Source: Saussurea involucrata
Taxonomy: Eukaryota > Streptophyta > Magnoliopsida > Asterales > Asteraceae
Assembly (NCBI GenBank): GCA_033807775.1
Contig: CM066314.1
Location: 36,873,501-36,937,500, forward strand
Reading direction: 5' to 3'
DNA length: 64,000 bases
Position 1 is the first letter of the stretch; every line of letters starts with the position of its first letter. Positions 30,928 through 41,800 of the stretch are shown one piece after another. The position numbers and the translations under genes are program-made. The notes beneath the pieces were generated by a model. The model made no database searches. It worked only from the letters and a program-made list of their open reading frames with translations, and was not told the origin of the DNA.

Positions 30928-32596
30928 ATGGATATTTCAATTTCTCTCGGAGAAAATAAACTCTCATTTTTTCTACTAATATCCTTCTTCCTAATTTTCA
31001 TCATCAAAAGAACTTTCAAATCCGAAAAAAAACATTCCACCAGGTCCATGGCGGTGGCCGATCATTGGAAATATACACCAAGTCGGAAACGACCCTCATG
31101 TTGCCACCGCCATCTTGGCTCAACAACATGGCCCTCTTATCTCTCTGAACTTAGGTACTCAGCTTCTTGTTATCGCGGCTTCTCCAGAGGCTCAAATGCT
31201 AGATTTCTTGTGTGGGAAGAAAGGGGAAGTTGTGAGTATTGAGGGAGTTGTTTTTACAACAATGTTCAACACTTTGAGCAACATTTTCTTTGGCAAAGAT
31301 TTTCTTGATTTGAATGATGAAAACGGAAGTGATGGTGGGTTGAGAGAGCAACTTTTCAAGACATTGGTGAACGGAGTTACACCAAATGTAAGTGATTTTT
31401 TCCCATGCTCGAGAGGTTGGATCTTCAAGGACTGAGAAAGAAAACTTTGAAGCATATAAAAGAGATATTTGGTTCTTGGGGGAGTATAATTGACGAAAGA
31501 AGATCAATGGTTGCAATACCGAGGGGGAACAATGTTTCGTGGATCGTTTGCTTGAAAATGGATTCTCAAACGACCAAATAAGCATGTTGGGTTTGGTAAG
31601 TCTTTCTTATCCCTTCTTCTATATATAAATTGTTTGCATGGGATTATGGGAATTAAATCATTAATATTAGCTAGGTAGATTAAAATGTTTTAATGTATCA
31701 CGTGATGACTTGTAATAATTTACAAAATCAATCTTTAAAAAGAACAAACATAAAGTATTTTGAAAATTTTGTATGATATATGTCTTCAGTTTTTTTAAAA
31801 TATATTCCATTTCTAGAAATTATTGTCCTCAATTTTTTATAAAAAAAATATATATATATATAGTTTTTGAAAATCCCTAGGCTTTAGATTTCATTTGAAA
31901 TGTCCTATTTAATTTACATATAAGAGTTGTTCAATCGTAAAAAAAAAACACTAGGCTAGTTTCTTTTTATATTTGGATGTAAATTTGAATCTTCATATAC
32001 TTGCACTTGCAGGAGTTATTCACAGCGGGTACATACAGATACTACAACCTCAACAGTTGAATGGGCCATGGCTGAGTTGGTAAAGAACAAAGAGGTTATG
32101 TTCAAAGTACGAGAAGAGCTAAAAAATGAAATTATCAACACTAGAACAGTTGTTGAATCTGAAGTTTCTAACCTGCCCTATCTAAATGCTTGCATCAAAG
32201 AAACCCTAAGACTACACCCTCCTGCGCCTTTCCTACTTCCTCACCGTGCTGTCCAAACTTGTGAGGTTATGGGTTACACAGTGCCTCGCGGAACCCAAAT
32301 ATTGGTCAATCGGTCGAGATCCAAAACTTTGGGAAGATCCTCTCTTATTTAAACCCGAAAGATTTCTTGGTTCAAATTTGGATTTTGGAGGCCAAGACTT
32401 TGAGTTCATTCCGTTTGGTGCAGGGAGGAGGATGTGTCAAAAGCGTTCAAACTATCTTAGCATCTTTGATTCTTCGATTTGATTGGCTTCTTCCAAATGA
32501 TGAGGACCCAATCAATCTCGACAGCTCGTTATGGGGAAAATGTATTTTGTTATTTATGCTTTCTCACTCGATGAGGCAGCTCATTAACTTTATCAT
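30928..32596 (+). pseudogene. Cytochrome P450 pseudogene (clan 71, possibly CYP80/CYP76-like)
   Basis: Exon 1 (30928-31595) starts with an N-terminal membrane anchor, then after a frameshift gives the proline hinge and PIIGNIHQVG. About 80 residues of the B-C helix region are deleted after SPEAQ. The intron 31596-32012 has GT-AG borders. Exon 2 starts ELFTAGT, where a 4-bp insertion breaks the I-helix, then reads the K-helix ETLR motif and, after another shift, PERF and the haem loop FGAGRRMC. The residues right after the haem-binding Cys are deleted. It cannot encode a working monooxygenase. The 3' end is lost where the eL36 block begins (about 32597). Subfamily assignment is from general resemblance only. 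Confidence 0.85.
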
Positions 32597-33003
32597 GCAG
32601 GTTTTGTAATTGAAAAGTTCATATTGTAAATGAGGATAGTATGTATTATTGAGATGTAATTCACATACTTAAAACATTGCTAGAATTCTAAATAAGGGAG
32701 CTCTTAGCATAGCTGAACCTTCAAATAAAATAATTAAATTAACAAAAATGGACTATCTGCAATTTGTATGAACAGCTGTTCCAAGAATTATGTTTCAGGA
32801 ACAATAGGGACCTCATTGCTACCCGAGTCGAAATATATTTTACTAAATCATATGGCTGTATCTTTAAGTGAATGGATTTATCTGCTTGGAGGTTGCTTGT
32901 ACTACCCTTTTGTGTTTGGAGTATTGATAACACCTGTAAAACTTGTGGTATTGTATAATGTAATATTTATTTTACTTGGATGTGATTCTCTTTTCAGTAC
33001 AAA

Positions 33004-33560
33004 ATGGCTCCAAAACAGCCAAATACTGGACTCTTTGTGGGTCTAAACAAGGGACATGTTGTGACCAAGAAGGAATTAGCACCACGCCCTTCTGACAGGA
33101 AAGGGGTAAGTAATAAATCGTGTAGTGCCATGTGGCGGTCTTTTATAAGAACATCTAGTTCATAATATCAGCCGTCTTATTTTGGTTTTGGTGGTTTGTT
33201 TAGAAAACAAGTAAGAGATCACACTTTGTGCAAAACCTTATCAGAGAGGTTGCTGGATTCGCTCCTTATGAGAAGAGAATTACAGAGCTTCTGAAAGTTG
33301 GAAAAGACAAACGTGCCCTCAAAGTGGCCAAGCGTAAGTTGGGCACACACAAGAGGGCAAAGAAGAAGCGTGAGGAGATGTCCAACGTTCTCCGCAAGAT
33401 GAGGTAACTCCAAATCTTTACATATTATTAGTATGCTTCATAAAATACCGGTATCATGGTATGATGGAGTTTTTTCTTTGATAAGTCGCATGTTACTTGA
33501 TATCTCACTTGGGGTTTATATTCTTGCAGGTCTGGTGGAGGTGCTGAGAAGAAAAAGTGA
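33004..33560 (+). CDS. RPL36: Large-subunit ribosomal protein eL36, copy B (spliced)
   Basis: Exons 33004-33105, 33204-33403 and 33530-33560, same 110-aa length and splice sites as copy A. One clear amino-acid change: codon 44 is CAA (Gln) where copy A has CGA (Arg) in the conserved HFVRNLIREV motif. The 5' UTR intron acceptor is kept (CAG ending 32997). The donor would be at 32600/32601, exactly where similarity to copy A begins, and the upstream DNA is a P450 pseudogene, so first exon and promoter are again missing. Intact ORF, doubtful expression. Confidence 0.85.
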
Positions 33561-33763
33561 GGTTTTTTGTTGTTGTTTCAGAACGTTAAAAGATCTTCTG
33601 AGATTTGTGTTGAATAGAAGGGTAGAGTGGTTTTGGTATTTATTCAACTTTCTTGTATTATGATTTTGGATTTTGATTCAAGGTTGTTATTTGCACCTCT
33701 TTGTTGGCTACTTGGTCAAGTTTTTCCTTTTACGAACTTGATTTCTTGCTCGTTGTCCGGTAA

Positions 33764-34145
33764 GGGTGCGTTTGGTACACTGTACATGACAAAACAGAAC
33801 AGGGTCCACTGTATCATGTTTGGCAGAACCTTTATGTGGAATAGACTGGAACAAGGTGGAATAAACTAGAACAAGCCTGTTCCACCTTCACCTCATGGAA
33901 CAAGCTGGAACAGACTTATGTTTTACCAATATAATCTCAAAATAAAATATAATTCTTTTCTAAAACATCAAATAAACCTTCTATTTCATATTTTATTCAT
34001 TCTTTAAATTTAGCAAGAGTAAATTGGTCAATGTTATCTGATCTGTTCTATCCAGTTCTGTCTTACCAAACGACAAACGTGGAACAATTGTTCTATTTTG
34101 TCTCATCTTGTCCTGTCCTATCCTATTTGCGTACCAAACGCACCT
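33764..34145. mobile_element. PIF/Harbinger-type MITE (382 bp)
   Basis: Flanked by TAA (33761-33763 and 34146-34148). Ends GGGTGCGTTTGGTAC and complement of AGGTGCGTTTGGTACGC. Copy A has the empty site with a single TAA at 13998-14000, which proves insertion. No ORF of note. Confidence 0.85.
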
Positions 34146-34199
34146 TAAATGGCTTGGGAGTTGGGAAATTCAACAAAAGTTTAACGTTTTTGGTTATGG

Positions 34200-34984
34200 C
34201 TTTTCGTATCTCAAAAGAGAATTCTAAACTTTGTCGAATGTTTAAGGGTGTGAAGCATCATCATAAGAATACCAGCAAAGCTTTTATTGGTTTTTGATTG
34301 ACTTTCCTTTTTCTTATATTTGTAAAAAACTAATTACCAAATCAACTTTTATGAGTAGAGTTTGGAAGGTGAATATATACAAATCTCAATAAAATCTTCT
34401 TCTACAGTGAAAGGTTGTTCTTAAAATCAAGCAACAAATACATTTTAAATATAAAGGGTCTGCTAAGAAATACATTTTAAATATAAACGGTATGGAACCA
34501 ACTTGTCTTGTGGCACAATGGTAAAGCTTGTAGAAGATGTAGTGGAAAATTTCATCTATTCAGAGTCCAAATCCAGATCAAAGCCCTTGTAGCCATGGTT
34601 ACCTAAAAAAAGTCTCAAAATGCACATAAAAGCCTAATCCTGGGCTGTCTGGCTCAGTCTCATGGACCCGAAAAGGCCCAGCTTTAGTAAGTTCTAGGCC
34701 CGGTTCAAATCAAGCCTCAAAGCTCAATTAGGCCGAAACATTAGCTGCAATTCCCCAGCTTGAAAAGAACCTGATTAAATCTGAAAAACCCGGTTTAAAA
34801 AACCCCAATCAGACCATTTTCAACCCCATAGCTTCTTTTATAGCTAACTAAAAACGGGCTTGGAAGACCATGACTCATGCCCAAATAAACTCGAGCGTTG
34901 TCCTTTTCTAGTTCCAAGTCTAACTAACATGAAAAGGCGAACAAGTGAATATATATTTAGGCGAAAGATCATGTAAGAAGTTGA
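34200..34984. other. Copy-B spacer, including a possible SINE head
   Basis: No gene. At 34511-34521 TGGCACAATGG resembles a pol III A box and at 34564-34574 AGTCCAAATCC resembles a B box, 50 bp apart, as in a tRNA-derived SINE; both differ from consensus. A 20-bp direct repeat of AAATACATTTTAAATATAAA lies just upstream (34437 and 34470 region). Confidence 0.3.
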
Positions 34985-35130
34985 GGTTAGTGTGAGAAAT
35001 GGATCTGAACTTTGATCACTTTTAATCTATGTCCTCCGATGAATTGCTGCTTAAAAGTGAATTGATAACCATTTAAAAATGAATTGATCAGGTGCATTTC
35101 ATTATAATGTGCCATCCATTTCTCATAGAA
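34985..35130. mobile_element. MITE related to the repeat-Y core
   Basis: TGAGAAATGGATCTGAACTT at the left and an inverted TGAGAAATGGATGGCACAT at the right. Internal TTGATCACTTTTAATC matches the Y core. Copy A keeps only the right half (about 14045-14100). Confidence 0.5.
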
Positions 35131-35597
35131 CGGTTGATTCAACCACTCATCGGAACCCAATTCACCTTCTCACCGAAACCCAACCCTATACATTTATCTT
35201 GTATTAATTTTACCCTATATTGTGCAAAAATTATATTTTTTTACACGTTTTACTTCAAAAAGTACAAATGTATCCTCACAATTCTTACAAACTTTCACAC
35301 AATTCAAGAATATCCTACATGGCTATTTCTCAAAATAGAAAACAGAATAGACAATAGCATAACATTTGAATCAAAAGGCCAACTTACCAAGTCTTTTCAT
35401 GCTAATGTTGTTCTTCCATGGTCAACTCTTTTTCTTCTTCCCTGTAACTAAATCATCATCATTATCATCACCAAACAACTCAACTCAGCTATCCTCTTCT
35501 TCCTATCCGGGCCGATATATGCCATCAACTCTTCCACGCCCATTTCCCGAAACTCTTCACTGATTTCTTGTTTTACTATATTCGATTCATCTACACA

Positions 35598-37575
35598 TGA
35601 TAAGTGCTCAATTTTGAGTACTTAAGCACTTATTTCTTTAGTTTAGTTAGGACTTTTTCATTATAAAATCCCAACTTTGAGTCTTTTTTATCTTGTTTTA
35701 CTTTCTTGGAGCTAGGAATCATGGTTAGCTTGTTTTGCTTTGTTGGTAGGCTAATATAAGCATTTTTGAGAAAATCAGCCAAAACAGGGTATTGCTGCAG
35801 CATTGGAACAGCAGAGATCTGATGAACAAGGGGCTGAAGGAAACGGCTTAATGAGTTGGAAGCTGACTTTTGTGATTAATCTGAATTTTTGTAACCCCTT
35901 GAAACACTCCTTAGATTTTAATTGTAATAGTTTAGTTAGGTAGCTAACTAGGTGTACTTTCTAGTTGCTTTAAGTTGGGTTTAATTGCAAAAATGCCCCT
36001 AGCCTTTTGTTATAAATAGAGGGGGCATGTTACCCATTTGAGAGACAATTATCAACCTTGAGAACTGATCTCACATCAGTTCCAACCAGCTGTAGTTTAT
36101 TCATCTATTGTTCTTCATGTTTATCAAGTGTTCTTCAAGTTCTTAAATCTTCAAGTGCTATTTATTTTTAATCTTAATCTTTCTTTATTAGTCTTGCATC
36201 TCTAGCTTTCTCGTGTAACCATCTTTTAGTGCTGATCTTAAATCATTTTTAAATCTCTGTAGTTCACTTTCCAGAAATCGTGTTCATGTTCTTAATCATC
36301 TTCAAATCTTCCTAAGTGTTCTTCATCTATGTTTTCTTTGTTCCAGCACACTCGTAGGCAATGTTGCAGCACTGGGCAGTTGCTTACTGCACGATTTTCT
36401 TTACCTTAAGGTTCTTGTATCTTATTCCGTATGTTTAATGTTCTCACTTTCCGGTATTAATTCTTGCTAGACATAGATTTACATTCCATTTGTGCTCTTG
36501 ACATTTATTGCCTATCATTTACATTTTTGTCTTTACATTTCTAGTCATTAACTTTAGTTTAGTTATTTCTACTTTCAAGTCATTTATTATTCCTTGCATC
36601 ATGTTTACATTCCAAGTACTTTGCATTTATTTTGTTTCATTTAGTGTAATGTGTAGCTAATCTTGAAGCTTGGGTGTGAGACAAAGGGTGTTGTGATGAC
36701 CAAAAGAAAGTAGGCTTTTTACGGCAAGAAAATGATGTTTTATTATTCCAACCCAAGTTCTTTCAAGATAATACAATCCTTTGATAAATTGATCACTTTG
36801 ATAGTGTTAAAGTGTCATGGACCTCGAGAGAGGCCATTGAATAGCACGTCAATTTAGAGGACTTAAGGGGTTATATCGAGAGAGTAACTTGCAATAAGAG
36901 TTGTTACTTTTGTTTTCTAAAATGATTCATTCTTGATAAGCTATCTTTTTCTCAATGGGTTAAAATGGAATAGACTTAGAGATAAGCTATTTAGGAGTAA
37001 AACAACTTGGGAGGTGTGGGGGTTGTATCGAGAGAATGACTTTTAACAAAGAGAATTTGTTTTGCCATATACTTTGAGAACATCATTCCATCGTTCCTTT
37101 ACCTTTGGTTCTACTCAGAGATGAGATTGCTGACTGCTATTGGAATCATGGAATGGTGAGAGTCCGAAAGGAACGTGTCTCAAAGTAGATAATAAAACTC
37201 GTTTTCGTCACTGCCATGCTGCAGCATCACTCCAGTGTCATGCTGCAGCATTGTTGAAAAGTCTGCTGGAATTTGGTTCATCATAACATCACAAGTCTTA
37301 CACCCTTGCTCCTCTTTTATTCTTGTTTGTTATAATCTGTGTTAATCATCAGCCAACCAAACAAAAGATTTTCTTCCAAATCATCTTCCGAAATCATTTC
37401 TTTCATCATACTTTTATAGCAATTTTAACTCCAATCTCTGTGGGAACGATAATCGGTATTTTACCACTTTACTACTTGATAAGACGACATAGTTCTAAAT
37501 AAGTATACTTGCTTATTGGTTCTATTAACACGTCTGTGGGTGTATTCAAAGCACATCAAAAGAAAGTACTCATCA
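35598..37575 (+). repeat. 5' LTR of Athila (1978 bp)
   Basis: Starts TGATAAGTGCTC and ends GTACTCATCA, giving TGAT/ATCA termini. TATA box TATAAATA at 36011-36018. Contains four copies of a TGCTGCAGCA-type palindrome (35793, 37217, 37241 and a one-base variant at 36362). Confidence 0.97.
36011..36018 (+). promoter_or_regulatory. Athila LTR TATA box
   Basis: TATAAATA followed by GAGGGGGCATG. The equivalent in the 3' LTR is at 47539-47546. Confidence 0.7.
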
Positions 37576-37581
37576 AGTTTT

Positions 37582-37599
37582 TGGCGCCGCTGCCGGGGA
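37582..37599 (+). other. Primer binding site, tRNA-Asp type
   Basis: TGGCGCCGCTGCCGGGGA, six bases after the LTR, matches the tRNA-Asp primer site typical of Athila elements. Confidence 0.85.
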
Positions 37600-37688
37600 T
37601 TGGTAAGCTAAAACTCTATAAAAGTAATTTTAAAGACTTGGTTTTTCTAGCACCGTTGGGAATTTTAAAGATTTTCTGAAAGTGGTGT

Positions 37689-38813
37689 ATGCCAAGAATA
37701 TCACGTGGGGAACTTCTCGAGTTAGATCCGGATATTGAGAGAACTTTTCGTCAAAGAAGAAGAATTCAAAGAATATCAAACTCTCTCAATATGGACGGAC
37801 CCCCACCCGGTTTTGAAAATAGACCACCAAATCCACCACCTTTAGAAAATCCCGTTCGGCCACCTTTGGAAAATCAAATGAGACCACCCTTAGAAAATCC
37901 AATTCGGCCTCCACCAATTTTTGGAAATAATCGTCAAAACCCACCTTTTCAACAAAACCCACCACTTTTTGGTAATCCACCGTTTATTCCATTTCAACAA
38001 AATCCACCTTTTCAACAACATCCACCACATAACAATGAGGAAGGAGATGATAATGGATCTATTGGTAATGTTGAACCACTTAATATCATTGATCTTGCAA
38101 ACTCGAAAGATGGAAGAATTATGGACTACGCAATCCCAAATTTTGAGCAATTAAATTCTGGGATTGTTAGACCACAATTAGATACTTTACATTTCGAACC
38201 AAAACCCATCATGTTTCATATGTTGCAAGCTAATGGTCAATTTGCCGGATTACCATCGGAGGATCCCCACTCTCATTTAAAATCTTTTATGGAGATCACC
38301 GATGTTTTTCTAATCCCGGGAGTTTCACCGGAAGCCTTAAGGCTTACGTTGTTCCCATTTTCTTTAAGGGACAAGGCAAGGGTCTGGTTCAATTCATTAA
38401 CACCAGGTTCAGTACCATCTTGGGGTGATATGGCTGAAAAGTTTTTGCGAAAATATTTTCCACCTACCCGTAATGCTAAGTCCAGAAACGAAATTTGCAT
38501 GTTTAAACAAATGGACGATGAAGCAATTCCCGATGCTTGGGAAAGGTTTAAAGAATTATTAAGGAAATGCCTCACCATGGCATTCCCTACTGCATTCAAC
38601 TTGAGACGTTTTACAATGGACTCGATTCCAATGCAAAACAAATGCTCGATGCGACTTCAGGAGGGGCCTTTACCTTTAACACCTACAATACCGGGTATGA
38701 AATTCTTGAAAAGATTTCAGCAAACAATGGACAATGGGCTGATCCAAGAGCTCAAATTTCAAATCAAAAGAAGACTGTTGGGATGCATGAAATTGATGCA
38801 TACACTGCATTGA
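37689..38813 (+). pseudogene. gag: Athila Gag, N-terminal part (frame ends by shift)
   Basis: Starts at ATG 37689. Proline/asparagine-rich N-terminus (repeats such as PPLENP and PPFQQNP), then the retrotransposon gag core with LRDKARVWFNSL and WGDMAEKFLRKYF around residues 215-260. True homology in this frame ends at FKELLRKC (38570). After that the gag continues one base out of phase as PHHGIPYCIQLETFYNG in the frame of the next ORF. A C seems to be missing at 38570/38571. The remaining 81 codons to 38813 are out-of-frame read-through. This is either a recent lesion or, less likely, programmed frameshifting. Confidence 0.85.
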
Positions 38814-41800
38814 CAGCTCAGCTTGCTTCCATGACTAATATGCTTAAAAACATCACTTCAGGTCAAGGAGCACAGCCGACGGTCACTAAAACTCATGCAC
38901 CTGTTCTTTCTGTTCAATGTGTATGTTGTGGTGAGGAACACTCTTATGAACATTGTCCTCATAATTCTGAATCTGTAAATTATGTTCAAAACCGACCTAG
39001 TCCTCACTCCAACACATACAATGCCAGTTGGAAGCAGCACCCAAATTTCTCTTGGAATAGTCCATGTTTAAATCCACCTGCACAAAAACCACAAGGGAAT
39101 TCTAATTTTCAAAATCAAGCAAGCAGTTCCCAAAACCATTACAAGGGAAATTTTCAAAGCAACCATCATCAGAATAATCGTCATCAAGGTTTTCAAAATA
39201 ATCAACCACCTTTTCAAAACCAAAATCATGCACCTCCACATGATGATTCAAATCTTTCTTTGGAAGCACTCATGAAAGGGTTTATGACCCAAACTCAAGC
39301 TTCAATTAGAAATCTTGAAACTCAAGTCAGTCAACTTGCTTTAAATCAAAGCACTAGGGCCGCAGGAACTTTGCCGAGTAATACTGAAATCCCAAAGGCC
39401 CCAGGAAAGGAACATGTGAAAGCTGTGACTCTTAGGAGTGGAAAAGAATTACCTGAAATTGTGGAGAAGGAATTTGGCCCTTTAACCAAAACAGATTTTG
39501 ATAAATTATCCAAAGCCAATTCTACTCCAGAAATTCAGGTTGTTCCAAATCAAAAAAAGGACCAAGACCCTAAGATCACTAGTTCAAGTCCATCCAACAT
39601 ATTCAACACCACAAGCATATTGGAACCATCTGGCTCAAAACTTTCAAACAAATCTGTTATCAAACCAGTTCCCCCTTACATTCCTTACCCCCAAAGGATG
39701 AAGAATGAGAAGGAGGAATTGCAATTTAAAAAGTTTTTGGATATTTTCAAACAATTGCACATCAACATACCTCTTGTTGAAGCAATCGAGCAGATGCCCA
39801 ATTATGCCAAATTCCTGAAGGATATTTTGAGTAAAAAGAAGAAGCTGATTGAGTATGAGACTGTCGCCCTCACTGAAGGTTGCAGTGCTTTGTTTTCCAA
39901 CAAAATACCTCCTAAGCAAAAAGATCCAGGGAGTTTTACCATTCCTTGTTCAATAGGGGGGAAGGAAGTTGGACAAGCTTTGTGTGATTTAGGTGCCAGT
40001 GTCAACCTCATGCCCTTATCAATTTTTAAAAGCTTAGGGATAGGAGAGGCAAGACCTACCACTGTCACACTCATCTTAGCAGACAAGACCATTGCCTATC
40101 CAAAGGGTAAGATTGAAGATGTGTTAGTTCAGGTTGACAAATTCATTTTTCCGGCTGATTTTATCATTTTAGACTTTGAGGCTGATAAAGATATTCCTAT
40201 TCTTTTAGGAAGACCTTTCTTAGCCACGGGTAGAACTTTGATAGATGTTCAGAAAGGAGAGTTGACCATGAGACTTCACGACCAAAAAGTCACATTCAAT
40301 GTTTTCAATTCCTTAAAGTACCCAAATGATATGGAAGACTGTTCAAGCCTAAGTACCATAGAGTCATTATGTCATGAGGAAGAAGAAAATCAGACTTATA
40401 GGATAGAAGAGGAGGATGAGGAAAAAAGTGAGGAATATGATGATGATGATGAAATTCCAATAGAAAAGGAAACTGCCCCTTTGGTTGCTGCAGCATTTGA
40501 GCTGCTGGAAAATAGTGAGCAAAAACCGACCATTCCGTCCATAGTCTCACCACCCGACCTGGAGTTGAAGAAACTCCCGTCTCACCTGAAATATGCTTTT
40601 CTAGGAAAAGAAGACAAATTACCTGTTATAATATCAGCTACCCTAGAACTGCATCAGGAAAGGAAGTTGGTGGATATGTTGAAGTTACACACCAAAGCCA
40701 TAGGTTGGACCATTGCTGACCTTAGGGGAATTAGCCCCTCTATTTGTCAACATAAGATCATCCTAGAAGAAAAGAATTTCAAATCCATAGAACCGCAAAG
40801 AAGGCTGAACCCTGTCATGAAAGAAGTCGTGAAAAAGGAAATTTTGAAATGGTTAGACGCGGGAATTATTTTCCCAATAGCCAGTAGTTCTTGGGTTAGT
40901 CCAGTCCAATGTGTGCCTAAGAAGGGTGGGATCACTGTCATTTCCAATGACAAGAATGAACTCATCCCAACTAGAATAGTCTCCGGATGGAGAATTTGCA
41001 TGGACTACCGTAGACTAAACAATGCTACTCAAAAAGACCATTTTCCTTTGCCTTTTGTTGATCAAATGTTGGACAGGTTAGCTGGAAAAGAGTTCTACTG
41101 CTTCTTGGATGGATACTCAGGTTACAATCAGATAGCCATAGCACCGGAAGACCAAGAGAAGACTACTTTCACTTGTCCTTTTGGCACTTTTGCTTTTAGG
41201 AGAATGCCTTTTGGACTTTGCAACGCACCTGCTACTTTCCAAAGATGCATGATGTCCATATTCTCTGACATGCTTGAAAAATCCATTGAAATATTTATGG
41301 ATGATTTTTCTGTTTATGGTTCATCTTTTGATCATTGTTTGGAAAATCTAAAACAAAGTCTTGAAAGGTGTGAAGAAACTGACTTGGTTCTTAACTGGGA
41401 AAAATGTCATTTCATGGTTACAGAAGGAATTGTCCTTGGTCATTTAATTTCAAAAAGAGGAGTTGAGGTAGATAAAGCTAAACTTGAAGTTATTGAAAAA
41501 CTACCTGAACCAACCACTGTTAAAGGAATCAGAAGCTTTCTTGGTCATGCTGGTTTTTATAGACGTTTCATAAAAGATTTTTCAAAGATTTCAAAACCTT
41601 TATGCCTATTATTGCAGCAAGACCAAAAATTTGATTTTGATAAGGATTGCAGAAATGCATTCCTTACTTTAAAGAAAGCTTTGGTAACTGCTCCAGTGGT
41701 TGTTGCTCCTGAATGGGACAAACCTTTTGAAATCATGTGTGATGCAAGTGATTGGGCTGTTGGTGCAGTTTTAGGTCAAAGAAAAGAAAAGATTTTTCAT

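Noticed and set aside
34505..34580. tRNA gene
   Set aside because: A- and B-box-like motifs are present but both are off consensus and no cloverleaf can be folded; at best a SINE head.
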